This document shows, in pieces, positions 8,133 through 20,732 of a DNA stretch of 64,000 nucleotides (positions are counted from its first letter, which is position 1; each line of letters begins with the position of its first letter). The notes under the pieces were generated by a model. That model was not told the DNA's origin. It ran no database searches and saw only the letters and a program-made list of their open reading frames with translations. The translations under genes were made by a program, and so were the position numbers. Source of the DNA: Comamonadaceae bacterium (GTDB lineage: Bacteria > Pseudomonadota > Gammaproteobacteria > Burkholderiales > Burkholderiaceae_C); assembly GCA_027484575.1 (NCBI GenBank), contig JAIXSQ010000007.1, forward strand, positions 372,001 to 436,000, given 5' to 3'.

Positions 8133-9650
8133 TCATGCGGCGGGCGGCCTGCGTCCCAGCCAGCGTTCGGCGCCCTCGAAGGCGGCCTGCACCAGCAGCG
8201 CCAGCACCGCCGACGGGATCGCGCCGGCCAGCAGCTGGGCCCCGTCGTTGAGCGCCAGGCCCTGCGCGATGCGCTCGCCGTAGCCGCCCGCGCCGATGAA
8301 GGCGGCGATGGTGGCGGTGCCGACGGTGAGCACCGCCGCGGTCTTCACGCCGGCCAGGATCACCGGCGCGGCCAGCGGCAGGTCCACGTGCCGCCAGCGC
8401 TGCGCCGGCGTGAATCCCAGCGCCAGGCCGGCCTGCCGCAGCCCCGCGGGCACCTGCGCCAGCCCGGTGGCGGTGTTGCGCACGACGGGCAGCAGCGCAT
8501 AGAGCGCCAGCGCGACCAGCGCCGGCACGGTGCCGATGCGGCCCAGCAGCGGGATCAGCGCGGCCAGCAGCGCCAGCGACGGGATGGTCTGCAGCACGCC
8601 CACCACCGCCAGCAGGGGCTGCCGCAGGCGCGGCAGGGCCGCCGCCGCCGCGCCCAGCGGCACGCCGACGGCCACCGCCGCGAGCACGGCGACGGCCACC
8701 AGCAGCAGGTGCTCGCGCGTGAGCCGGCCCAGGTCGTCGGCCCACAGCCGCTGCCACCAGCCGCCGCGGCCCGCGGCCGCCGGCGCGTCGGTGCGCCCGG
8801 CCACGAAGGCCGCCGCCACCTCGGCGTAGGGCCGGCCCTGCAGCTGCGCCTGCGCGTTCATTCCGATCATGGTCGCCACGTCGATGCGGCCCTGCAGCTG
8901 CTGCACCGCGCGCCAGGCGGCCGGCGCGCGCTGCGGCAGGTCGCTGCGGTACAGCAGCACGGCGTCGTAGGGGGGGAAGTAGGCGCGGTCGTCCTCCAGC
9001 ACCACCAGCCCCAGCTGCGCGATGGCCGCGTCGGTGGTGTAGATGTCGGTCAGCGCGATGCGGCCCTGCGCCAGCGCGGCGTAGGCCACGCCGTGGTCGA
9101 TGCCCACCGGCCGGTGCGGCAGGCCGTAGCGCGCCGCCAGCCCCGGCCAGCCGTCGGCGCGTCCCAGGAACTCGTGCGACAGCCCCACGGCCAGCTGCGG
9201 CTGCGCGCGCAGGTCCGACACGCGGCGCAGCGCCAGGGCCTGCGCCTGCGCCGCCGTGGTGGCCAGCGCGTAGCCGTTGGAGAACCCCAGCGGCACGCCC
9301 ATGTCCAGGCCCATGGCGGCCAGCGCGCGCCGGGTCGCCTGCGGGTCCGCCGACTGCGGCAGCTGCAGGATCTCCGACTCGATGGTGCCCAGGTACTCCG
9401 GGTAGACGTCGATGGCGCCGGCCTTGAGCGCCTCCAGCACCACGGCGGTGTTGCCCAGCCCGGGCCGGTGCAGCGCCTGCGCGCCCGCGCCCTGCGCCGT
9501 GCGGGCGACGATCTCGCCGAGGATGTAGCTCTCGGTGAAGCGCTTGGAGCCCACCACCAGGCGCTCCGCCGCGCAGGCGGTGGCGCCGGTGGCGGCCAGC
9601 AGCAGGGGCAGCAGCCAGCGCAGCACGCGGCGCCGGCCCGCGGCCGCCAC
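8133..9650 (-). CDS. Betaine/choline-type ABC transporter, binding protein-permease fusion
   Basis: A 505-residue fusion. Residues 1-27 are a signal (LLPLLLAATGATACA). Residues 28-300 are an OpuAC/OsmF-type quaternary-amine binding domain (VGSKRFTESYILGEI, YPEYLGT). From about 325 a BPD-type permease domain has five or so membrane segments with the coupling loop region GIDHGV...LQTIPSLALLA and FIGAGGYGERI. Families of this architecture import glycine betaine, choline or carnitine as osmoprotectants. The chosen GTG at 9650 follows the acs stop by two bases, so expression is probably coupled to acs. No cognate ATPase (OpuAA/ProV type) is adjacent or anywhere in the window, so it must be supplied in trans or the system has lost it. 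Confidence 0.88.
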   Translation of the reverse strand: MAAAGRRRVLRWLLPLLLAATGATACAAERLVVGSKRFTESYILGEIVARTAQGAGAQALHRPGLGNTAVVLEALKAGAIDVYPEYLGTIESEILQLPQSADPQATRRALAAMGLDMGVPLGFSNGYALATTAAQAQALALRRVSDLRAQPQLAVGLSHEFLGRADGWPGLAARYGLPHRPVGIDHGVAYAALAQGRIALTDIYTTDAAIAQLGLVVLEDDRAYFPPYDAVLLYRSDLPQRAPAAWRAVQQLQGRIDVATMIGMNAQAQLQGRPYAEVAAAFVAGRTDAPAAAGRGGWWQRLWADDLGRLTREHLLLVAVAVLAAVAVGVPLGAAAAALPRLRQPLLAVVGVLQTIPSLALLAALIPLLGRIGTVPALVALALYALLPVVRNTATGLAQVPAGLRQAGLALGFTPAQRWRHVDLPLAAPVILAGVKTAAVLTVGTATIAAFIGAGGYGERIAQGLALNDGAQLLAGAIPSAVLALLVQAAFEGAERWLGRRPPAA

Positions 9651-9652
9651 GT

Positions 9653-11638
<1,986 letters not shown>

Positions 11639-11764
11639 GGGTTGTCTCCGTGGAGTTGGGTGACTCGAAATCGCGACGGACTGTCGGACCGGGCACTTAC
11701 AAAGCACTGACTGACCGGCCAGGGGCGGCAAGCGGGGTTTTCCCGCGCAGTCAGGGGCGCTGCC

Positions 11765-11770
11765 TACAAT
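11765..11770 (+). promoter_or_regulatory. Possible -10 element of YqhA-like gene
   Basis: TACAAT, in the same TGCCTACAAT context as upstream of the cytochrome c gene, lies 30 bp before the start codon. The -35 region is not recognisable. Confidence 0.3.
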
Positions 11771-11800
11771 CCGCGGCTTTTGCCGAGCTTGCGACCCACG

Positions 11801-12409
11801 ATGGCCGACCCCAACCCGAACCAGCGCCCCGCCTCGCCGCTGCGCCCGCTGCCCAACCTGATCTTCGCCAGCCGCTGGCTGCAGCTGCCCCTGTACCTGG
11901 GCCTGATCGCCGCGCAGGCGATCTACGTCTTCCACTTCTGGGTCGAGCTGGTCCACCTGATCGAGGCGGCCTTCGGCAGCAAGACGGCACTGGACCAGCT
12001 GGTCACCAGCATCGGCTACAAGAGCACCACGCCGCTGACGTCGCTGAACGAGACGGTGATCATGCTGGTTGTGCTGGCGCTGATCGACGTGGTGATGATC
12101 TCCAACCTGCTGATCATGGTGATCGTCGGCGGCTACGAGACCTTCGTCAGCCGCATGAACCTCGAAGGCCATCCCGACCAGCCCGAGTGGCTCAGCCACG
12201 TGAACGCCTCGGTGCTCAAGGTCAAGCTGGCCACCGCCATCATCGGCATCAGCTCGATCCACCTGCTCAAGACCTTCATCAACGCCGACAACTACACCGA
12301 CCGGGTGCTGGTGGCGCAGACCGTGATCCACATCACCTTCCTGCTGTCGGCCATGGCCATCGCGTACACCGACAAGCTGATGTCGGGACCGGCCGACGCC
12401 AAGCACTGA
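11801..12409 (+). CDS. YqhA/UPF0114 family membrane protein
   Basis: A 202-residue inner-membrane protein with about four hydrophobic segments (near residues 28-48, 85-115, 140-165 and 170-190). The conserved stretch [18 protein letters not shown] marks the UPF0114 family, whose function is unknown. The ATG at 11801 is preferred over a TTG seven codons upstream. It is divergent from acs and convergent with the flavoprotein gene. Confidence 0.9.
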   Translation: MADPNPNQRPASPLRPLPNLIFASRWLQLPLYLGLIAAQAIYVFHFWVELVHLIEAAFGSKTALDQLVTSIGYKSTTPLTSLNETVIMLVVLALIDVVMISNLLIMVIVGGYETFVSRMNLEGHPDQPEWLSHVNASVLKVKLATAIIGISSIHLLKTFINADNYTDRVLVAQTVIHITFLLSAMAIAYTDKLMSGPADAKH

Positions 12410-12420
12410 AGGCGCGGCGC

Positions 12421-12441
12421 CGCGGGCCTCACAGGCCCGCG
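12421..12441. terminator. Hairpin between convergent genes, possible bidirectional terminator
   Basis: CGCGGGCCT and AGGCCCGCG form a perfect 9-bp stem with a CAC loop, 12 bp after the YqhA-like stop and overlapping the stop codon of the convergent flavoprotein gene. There is no T tract, so termination efficiency is uncertain. Confidence 0.45.
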
Positions 12442-13709
12442 TACCGCCCCGGCGCATAGGGCGCCGGATCCAGGCCCGGGGCGCGTCCGGCCAGCAGGTC
12501 GGCCAGCAGCTCGCCCGAGCCCATCGCCTGCGTCCAGCCCAGGTGGCCGTGGCCGGTGTTCAGCCACAGGCCCTCGCGGGCGGTCGGCCCCACCAGCGGC
12601 ACGCCATCGGCGCTCATCGGCCGCAGCCCGGCCCAGGCGGTGCGGCTCCAGGCGGGCGCCCCGCCCAGCATGGGATACAGGCTGCCGGCGGCGCGCACCA
12701 GGGTGTCGATGCGCCGCGGCGCGATGCGGGTGTCGAAGCCGCAGAACTCGGCGGTGCCGGCGATGCGCAGCCGGTCGTCGCCCACCGGCACGATGGCCGC
12801 GTGCAGGTCCACGTCGATCACCGCCAGCCGCGGCAGCACGGGCGCCGGCGCGCCCGCTGCGGGCGCGAACGTGACCGAGTAGCCCTTGGCCGGCCGCACC
12901 GGCAGGTCGATGCCCAGGCCGCGCAGCAGCGGCGCGCCGTGGGCGGCGGCCGCCAGCACCACCGCGTCGGCCTCCAGGCGCTCGCCGGTGGTGGTGTGCA
13001 CGCCGGTCACGCGCCCGCCCTGCGTGGCCAGGCCCAGCACCGGCGTGCGCCAGCGCAGCGCCACCCCCTGCCCGGCCAGCCAGGTCGCCAGCCCGCGGCA
13101 GTAGGCGAGCGCGTCACCGCGTTCGTCCTCGAGGTTGTGGATCGCGCCGGCGAAGCGCCCGGCCTGCGGCGCCAAGGCCGGCTCGAGGGCGACCGCCTCG
13201 TCGGCCGACAGCCAGCGGCGGCGCAGCCCCGCGGCCTCGAGCCGCCCCGACCAGCCGCGCGCCACCTGCAGTGCCTCGGGGGTGCGCAGCAGCACCAGCG
13301 AGCCGGTCGGCCGCCAGGCGTAGTCGATGCCCGCCTCGCGCACGGCCGCCATGCGCGGCAGGCCGTGCCGGGCCAGCGCCATGTTGGCCAGGCTGTGGGC
13401 CAGGTAGCGGGCGGGTGTGGCCTCGCGCAGGAAGCGCAGGCCCCAGCCGGCCAGCTGCGGCAGCTGCTTCAGGCGCACCAGGGCGGCGGCGTCCTCGTTG
13501 CCCAGGTCGCGCAGCAGCTGCCAGGCGATGCCGGGCGCGTTCCAGGGTTCGGGGAAGCTGGGGTGCAGCAGCGCGCCGTTGGCATGGCTGGCGCCCTGCC
13601 CCGGCCCGTCCAGCGCCTCGACCACGGTCAGGTCGCGCAGGCCGCGCCGGTGCAGCGACCAGGCGGCCGAGAGGCCGGCCAGGCCGGCACCGACGATCAG
13701 GATGCGCAT
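12429..13709 (-). CDS. FAD-dependent oxidoreductase, D-amino-acid dehydrogenase (DadA)-like
   Basis: A 426-residue flavoprotein of the DAO/DadA family. The N-terminal dinucleotide-binding motif [14 protein letters not shown] (residues 6-19) is followed by the DAO domain, and the C-terminal [15 protein letters not shown] is the FAD-contacting block typical of DadA. Such enzymes oxidise D-amino acids to 2-oxo acids and pass electrons to the respiratory chain. The substrate cannot be assigned: no alanine racemase gene lies beside it. It stands alone between a convergent membrane-protein gene and the aldo/keto reductase. Confidence 0.88.
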   Translation of the reverse strand: MRILIVGAGLAGLSAAWSLHRRGLRDLTVVEALDGPGQGASHANGALLHPSFPEPWNAPGIAWQLLRDLGNEDAAALVRLKQLPQLAGWGLRFLREATPARYLAHSLANMALARHGLPRMAAVREAGIDYAWRPTGSLVLLRTPEALQVARGWSGRLEAAGLRRRWLSADEAVALEPALAPQAGRFAGAIHNLEDERGDALAYCRGLATWLAGQGVALRWRTPVLGLATQGGRVTGVHTTTGERLEADAVVLAAAAHGAPLLRGLGIDLPVRPAKGYSVTFAPAAGAPAPVLPRLAVIDVDLHAAIVPVGDDRLRIAGTAEFCGFDTRIAPRRIDTLVRAAGSLYPMLGGAPAWSRTAWAGLRPMSADGVPLVGPTAREGLWLNTGHGHLGWTQAMGSGELLADLLAGRAPGLDPAPYAPGRYAGL

Positions 13710-13755
13710 GGGGCGCGATTGTGGGGGCGCGCCACGGGCGCGCCGCCGCGGGGCC

Positions 13756-14763
13756 TCACTCGCCGGGGAATTCCTCGGTGTCCACCTCCACGCGCGCCTG
13801 GGCGCCGTAGCGGTTGCCGCTGACGGTGCGCTGGTTCACGTGCGCCTCCAGCCGCGCCAGCAGCTCGGGCGACAGGCGCACGGCCTCGGCGGCGAGGTCC
13901 TCGCGCAGGTGCGCGACGCTGGTGGTGCCGGGGATGGGGATGATGTCCTGCCCACGGTGCAGCAGCCAGGCCAGCGCCAGCTGCGCTGGCGTGCAGCCGG
14001 CTTCGCGGGCCAGGGCCTGGTAGCCGGCCAGCAGCTGCTGATTGCGCGCATGGTGCTCGGGCGCGAAGCGCGGCATCGAGCGGCGGATGTCCTTGGCGTC
14101 CAGGGCCGCGGCATCCAGCGGGCCGCACAGGAAGCCGCGCGCCACCGGGGAGAACGCGACGAAGGCCACGCCCAGGGCGCGGCAGGCATCGAGCACCGCG
14201 ATCTCGGGATTGCGGGTCCACAGCGAGTACTCGGTCTGCAGCGCGGCGATCGGGTGCACCGCATGCGCCCGGCGCAATGTGGCGGCCGACACCTCCGACA
14301 GCCCCAGCGTGCGCACCTTGCCCTGCTCGACCAGCCGCGCCATCGCGCCCACGCTGTCCTCGATGGGCACCTGCTTGTCCCAGCGGTGCAGGTAGTACAG
14401 GTCGATCACGTCGGTGCCCAGGCGCCGCAGGCTGTCCTCGCAGTTGCGCTGGATGGTGGCGGGACGGCCGTCGATCACGCGGCGCACCACGCCGCCGGCG
14501 CCGGTCACGCCCGCCATGCCGCCCTTGCTGGCCAGCACGATGCGGTCGCGGTGCGGCTTGAGGAACGGGCCCACCAGCGACTCGTTGGCGCCGAAGCCGT
14601 ACAGGGCCGCGGTGTCGAACAGCGTGACGCCGGCGTCCAGCGCGGCCTGCAGCACCTGCCGCCCCTGCTCGGGCGAGGGCGGCGTGCCGTAGGCATGGCT
14701 GAGGTTCATGCAGCCCAGGCCGATGGCCGAGACCTGGAAGGGACCGAGTTGTCGGGTGTGCAT
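13756..14763 (-). CDS. Aldo/keto reductase
   Basis: A 335-residue NADPH-dependent oxidoreductase of the AKR superfamily, TIM-barrel fold. The catalytic tetrad is present: Asp and Tyr in DTAALYG, Lys in LASKGG, and His in YYLHRWD. The cofactor-binding end has GTTSVAHLREDLAA. It resembles the AKR13-type group that reduces varied aldehydes. It is transcribed alone, 46 bp after the flavoprotein gene. Confidence 0.9.
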   Translation of the reverse strand: MHTRQLGPFQVSAIGLGCMNLSHAYGTPPSPEQGRQVLQAALDAGVTLFDTAALYGFGANESLVGPFLKPHRDRIVLASKGGMAGVTGAGGVVRRVIDGRPATIQRNCEDSLRRLGTDVIDLYYLHRWDKQVPIEDSVGAMARLVEQGKVRTLGLSEVSAATLRRAHAVHPIAALQTEYSLWTRNPEIAVLDACRALGVAFVAFSPVARGFLCGPLDAAALDAKDIRRSMPRFAPEHHARNQQLLAGYQALAREAGCTPAQLALAWLLHRGQDIIPIPGTTSVAHLREDLAAEAVRLSPELLARLEAHVNQRTVSGNRYGAQARVEVDTEEFPGE

Positions 14764-14833
14764 GGAGGGATTGTGGCGTGGTGTGCGCCGTCGTTCGGGG
14801 GTGCTGGCGGAGGGGGGTGCGCGGGAGGGGGCA

Positions 14834-14877
14834 CCCGGCCCGGCCTCCTGAGGCGAGCCAAAGTCGGCCGGGCCGGG
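14834..14877. repeat. Long inverted repeat, 12-bp arms and 20-nt loop
   Basis: CCCGGCCCGGCC (14834-14845) is followed by a 20-nt loop and GGCCGGGCCGGG (14866-14877). It lies in the 214-bp gap between the aldo/keto reductase start and the ligC stop, next to a REP-like element. It could be the terminator of the protocatechuate operon or part of a dispersed repeat; there is no T tract. Confidence 0.5.
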
Positions 14878-14910
14878 CACCCCCACCCGCGTGGACGCCC
14901 TGGCGGGGGT

Positions 14911-14944
14911 CGTCATCCCGGCGAAGGCCGGGATCCAGTGACTT
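14911..14944 (+). repeat. REP-like palindromic repeat, copy A
   Basis: A 34-bp element beginning CGTCATCCCGGCGAAGG and ending CAGTGACTT. Its core is an imperfect hairpin CCCGGC-GAAG-GCCGGG. It is identical base for base to the copy at 62933-62966. It lies just after the ligC stop codon. Elements of this sequence type are common between genes in Burkholderiales. Confidence 0.85.
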
Positions 14945-14977
14945 CGGCGGCGCGTGCCGCGGGCGCGGCGCTCCGCC

Positions 14978-17206
<2,229 letters not shown>

Positions 17207-17217
17207 GGCGCCTCCTT

Positions 17218-18153
17218 TCAGCGGGTCAGCTCGGGCCAGTACAGCCGGGTGGGGTTGTCCACCAGCAGCTTGCGCTGCAGTTCGGCTGTGGTGGCGATGT
17301 GCGGGATGAAGTCCACCAGCAGGCCGTCGTCCGGCATGTGGTCCTTCAGGTTGGGGTGCGGCCAGTCGGTGCCCCACAGCACGCGGTCGGGGAACTGCTC
17401 GACCACGGTGCGCGCGAACGGCACCACGTCGCGGTAGGCCGCCTGCTCGCCCTGCAGCGCGGGCGGACCCGCCACCGACAGGCGCTCGGGGCAGCTGACC
17501 TTGCTCCAGACGTTGCCGTGCTCGCGCATGAACTTCAGGAACAGGCCGAACTCCGGGCCGTCCAGCGGCTTGCGCACGTCGGGCCGGCCCATGTGGTCGA
17601 CCACCACCGTGGTGGGCAGCGCGGTGAAGAAGTCCCACAGCTCGGGCAGGTCCACCGCCTCGAAGTAGATCACCACATGCCAGCCCAGCGGGGCGATGCG
17701 GGCCGCGATCTCCATCAGTTCGTCCTTGGGCGTGAAATCCACCAGCCGCTTGACGAAGTTGAAGCGCACGCCGCGCACGCCGGCGGCATGCATGGCCTGC
17801 AGCTCGTCGTCGGTCACGCTGCGCCGCACGGTGGCCACGCCGCGGGCCATGCCGCCCGAGCGCTGCAGCGCATCGACCAGCGCCCGGTTGTCGGCGCCGT
17901 GGCAGGTGGCCTGCACGATGACGTTGCGCGCGAAGCCCAGGTGGTCGCGCAGCGCGAACAGCTGCTCGGCGCTGGCGTCGCAGGGCGTGTACTTGCGCTC
18001 GGGCGCGTAGGGGAACTGCGCCCCCGGGCCGAACACGTGGCAGTGGGCATCGACGCTGCCGGGCGGCAGCGCGAAGCGCGGCTTGCTCGGGCCGGCGTAC
18101 CAGTCGAGCCAGCCGGGGGTCTTGGTGAAGTCGCCGGAAGTGGGCTTGGACAT
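17218..18153 (-). CDS. ligI: 2-pyrone-4,6-dicarboxylate hydrolase
   Basis: A 311-residue amidohydrolase-superfamily lactonase that opens 2-pyrone-4,6-dicarboxylate to 4-oxalomesaconate. The barrel start motif DAHCHVFGP (about residues 35-43), the substrate-binding VRFNFVKRLVD, and the C-terminal LWGTDWPHPNL with the catalytic aspartate fit LigI/PmdD. It is encoded just before ligA with an 11-bp gap, in the same order as Comamonas pmdD-A-B-C. Confidence 0.95.
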   Translation of the reverse strand: MSKPTSGDFTKTPGWLDWYAGPSKPRFALPPGSVDAHCHVFGPGAQFPYAPERKYTPCDASAEQLFALRDHLGFARNVIVQATCHGADNRALVDALQRSGGMARGVATVRRSVTDDELQAMHAAGVRGVRFNFVKRLVDFTPKDELMEIAARIAPLGWHVVIYFEAVDLPELWDFFTALPTTVVVDHMGRPDVRKPLDGPEFGLFLKFMREHGNVWSKVSCPERLSVAGPPALQGEQAAYRDVVPFARTVVEQFPDRVLWGTDWPHPNLKDHMPDDGLLVDFIPHIATTAELQRKLLVDNPTRLYWPELTR

Positions 18154-18187
18154 GCGGTTGCGTCCTCTGTCGATCGCGGGGGTCGCG

Positions 18188-19189
18188 TCAGTCGGGTTGG
18201 ATGTTGGCCTCGCGCACCAGGCGCGCGTAGCGGGCGCGCTCGTCGCGCACCAGGGCGGCCAAGCGCTCGGTGGGGCCGGGCAGCACCTCGCCGCCGGCGG
18301 CGGCCAGGCGCTGCTGCACCTCGGGGCTGGCCAGCGCCTTCTGCACCTCGGCATGCAGGCGCTCGACGATGGGCCGCGGCGTGGCGGCCGGCGCGATGAA
18401 GCCGTACCAGACCGAGGCCTCGAAGCCGGGGAAGCCCGACTCGGCGATGGTGGGCACGTCGGGAAAGATCGCGGCGCGCGCGGGGCTGAGCACGGCCAGC
18501 ACGCGCAGCTTGCCGGCACGCTGGTGCGGCAGCGCCTCCAGCGCGTTGACCGCCACCAGCGGCAGCTGGCCGCCGATCACGTCGGTCAGCGCCTGGCTGC
18601 CGCCGCGGTAGGGCACGTGCTGCAGGTCGATGCCGGCGGCGCGGGTGAAGAACTCCACCGCCATGTGCGGCGTGCTGCCGTTGCCCGGCGAGCCGTAGGC
18701 GACCGCGTTGGCCTTGCCCCTCGCGGTGCGGACCAGGTCCTGGATGGACTGGTAGGGCGAGCCCGGATGGGTGGCGATCACCACCGGCACGCGGCCCACC
18801 AGCGCCACCGGCGCGACGTCCTTCTCCGGGTCGAAGGGCGCAGGCTTGAACAGCGCCGGGTTGGCGGCCAGCGAGTTGGCCGTGAGCATCAGCGTGTGGC
18901 CGTCGGCCGGCGCCTCGATCAGCGCCCGCATCGCGATGTTGGTGCCGGCGCCGGGCCGGTTCTCGACCACGATGGGCTGGCCCAGCCCCGGGGCCATGGC
19001 CTGCGTGACGGTGCGCGCCACCAGGTCGACGGCGCCGCCGGGCGTGAAGCCCACCAGCACCTTCAGCGGGCGGCTCGGGAAGGCGGGCTGCGCCAGCGCC
19101 GGCAGACCCGCCGCGGCCACACCGGCAGCCGCGGCGGCTGCGGCGGACTGCAGCAGCAGGCGGCGGCTGAGGGTGGTGGATGCGGTCAT
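18188..19189 (-). CDS. Bug-family solute-binding protein within the protocatechuate operon
   Basis: A 333-residue periplasmic binding protein. A twin-arginine-like leader (SRRLLLQSAAAAAAAG) ends near ALAQP. The motifs GFTPGGAVDLVAR, ENRPGAGTN, GSPGNGSTPHMA and HVPYRGGSQA follow. The start overlaps the stop of the preceding lipoprotein gene by four bases (ATGA), and ligI follows after 34 bp, so it belongs to the operon. The ligand is likely an aromatic acid or a ring-cleavage intermediate taken from outside; this is inferred from position only. No TctA or TctB is encoded nearby. Confidence 0.92.
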   Translation of the reverse strand: MTASTTLSRRLLLQSAAAAAAAGVAAAGLPALAQPAFPSRPLKVLVGFTPGGAVDLVARTVTQAMAPGLGQPIVVENRPGAGTNIAMRALIEAPADGHTLMLTANSLAANPALFKPAPFDPEKDVAPVALVGRVPVVIATHPGSPYQSIQDLVRTARGKANAVAYGSPGNGSTPHMAVEFFTRAAGIDLQHVPYRGGSQALTDVIGGQLPLVAVNALEALPHQRAGKLRVLAVLSPARAAIFPDVPTIAESGFPGFEASVWYGFIAPAATPRPIVERLHAEVQKALASPEVQQRLAAAGGEVLPGPTERLAALVRDERARYARLVREANIQPD

Positions 19190-20022
19190 GGCTCCCCCCG
19201 GAAGTTGCGGTCGGCGGACTGGTCGGACAGGCCGCGCAGAGCGGCGCGGGTGGCCATGGCCTGCAGCTGGCCCGAGGCCTGGAGCTGGTCGGCGAAACGC
19301 TGCAGCCACGGCATCGCCGCGCCGCGGCCCTGCGGGATCGCGATGGCGAGCTGCTCGGTGCCCCAGCGGCCGGGCAGCACCTTGGCGCCGGGCAGCTGGT
19401 CGGCCAGGTCGTGCAGCACGCCCTTGTTGGTGGCGAACGCGTCGACCCGGTGCGCCAGCAGCGCCTCGCGCGCCTGCGCCAGCGACGCCAGCGGCACGAT
19501 GCGCGGGCCGCGCACCACGGCCGGCAGCGTGGCCTGCGAGGTGCTGCCCTGGGTCACGCCCACCACCCGGCCGGGGCGGTCGATCTCGTCGATCCGCTCG
19601 ATGGACGACTCGGGCGGCACCAGGAAGCCCAGCTCCAGCCGCAGCAGCGGCGCGGTGAAGTCGACCTCGCGGGCGCGCTGCGGGCTGGCGTTGGTGAAGG
19701 TCACGTCGATCTCGCCGGCCTTCAGCCCGTCGATGACCTGCGCGACGCGCTGCACCTCGACCAGGCGCACCGGCACGCCCAGCGCGCGGCCCAGGGCCTG
19801 CCCCAGGTCGTGGGCGACGCCAGCGACCGCGCCCGTGCGCGGATCGCGCACCAGCGAGGTGGGGCTGCCGGGATAGACGCCGACGCGCAGCGTGCCCGTG
19901 GGCGCCAGCACGGCGCGCACGGCCGCGTCGGGTGGCGTGCCGGCGGGCGTGGCGCAGCCGGCCAGCCACAGCGGCAGGGCCAGCGCGAAGCCGGCGACGA
20001 GGCGGCGGCGGGTGGCGGCCAT
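19186..20022 (-). CDS. Family 3 (amino-acid type) extracellular solute-binding lipoprotein
   Basis: A 278-residue protein of the SBP_bac_3 family. The leader ends in the lipobox LAGC (about residues 19-22). The fold segments GTLRVGVYPGSPTS, GLKAGEIDVTFTNA and DFTAPLL are recognisable. These proteins usually feed polar amino-acid ABC importers, but no permease or ATPase is adjacent. It lies between ligK (5 bp after its stop) and the Bug gene (4-bp overlap), so it is co-transcribed with protocatechuate genes, an unusual place for it. The ligand is unknown. Confidence 0.87.
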   Translation of the reverse strand: MAATRRRLVAGFALALPLWLAGCATPAGTPPDAAVRAVLAPTGTLRVGVYPGSPTSLVRDPRTGAVAGVAHDLGQALGRALGVPVRLVEVQRVAQVIDGLKAGEIDVTFTNASPQRAREVDFTAPLLRLELGFLVPPESSIERIDEIDRPGRVVGVTQGSTSQATLPAVVRGPRIVPLASLAQAREALLAHRVDAFATNKGVLHDLADQLPGAKVLPGRWGTEQLAIAIPQGRGAAMPWLQRFADQLQASGQLQAMATRAALRGLSDQSADRNFRGEP

Positions 20023-20027
20023 CGCGC

Positions 20028-20711
20028 TCAGTCGACGTAGCGCAGCCCGGCCTGGGCCAGCGGCTCGCGCATCTTGTACATGTCCAGGCCCAGCACGCCG
20101 GCGGCGAGCTTGGCGCGCTTGTCGCCCTCGTTGGCCTCGCGCTGGGCGGCGGCCTCCAGCGTCCGGGCGGCCAGCAGGCGCGGCACCACGACCACGCCGT
20201 CGTCGTCGGCCACGACCACGTCGCCGGGTTGCGTGATCATGCCGGCGCACACCACCGGGATGTTCACCGACCCCACCGTGGCCTTGATCGTGCCCTTGGC
20301 GCTGATCGCCTTGCTCCACACCGGGAAGCGCATCTCGGTCAGCGTCCTGACATCGCGCACGCCGGCGTCGATCACCAGCGCGCGGGCGCCGCGGGCCTGG
20401 AACGAGGTGGCCAGCAGGTCGCCGAAGTAGCCGTCGGTGCAGGGCGCGGTGATCGCCGCCACGACGATGTCGCCCGGCTGGATCTGCTCGGCCACGACAT
20501 GCATCATCCAGTTGTCGCCCGGATGCAGCAGCACGGTGACCGCGGTGCCCGAGACCTGGGCACCGGCGTAGATCGGGCGCATGTAGGTGGCCATCAGGCC
20601 CACGCGGCCCATGGCCTCGTGCACGGTGGCCGAGCCGTACTGGGCCAGTTTGTCGGCGACCTCGCGGTCGGCGCGGGTGATGGTGCGATGGACGACGCCG
20701 AGTTCATGCAT
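20028..20711 (-). CDS. ligK: 4-carboxy-4-hydroxy-2-oxoadipate aldolase / oxaloacetate decarboxylase
   Basis: A 227-residue RraA-fold class II aldolase. The metal- and phosphate-site motif [20 protein letters not shown] and the pattern DAGVRDV...FPVWSK match LigK/PmdF/HMG aldolases. It splits the last intermediate of the 4,5-pathway into pyruvate and oxaloacetate, and relatives also decarboxylate oxaloacetate. It follows ligJ by 21 bp, and the length is the same as characterised members. Confidence 0.94.
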   Translation of the reverse strand: MHELGVVHRTITRADREVADKLAQYGSATVHEAMGRVGLMATYMRPIYAGAQVSGTAVTVLLHPGDNWMMHVVAEQIQPGDIVVAAITAPCTDGYFGDLLATSFQARGARALVIDAGVRDVRTLTEMRFPVWSKAISAKGTIKATVGSVNIPVVCAGMITQPGDVVVADDDGVVVVPRLLAARTLEAAAQREANEGDKRAKLAAGVLGLDMYKMREPLAQAGLRYVD

Positions 20712-20732
20712 GGTGCGCTCTCCTGGTGCGGT

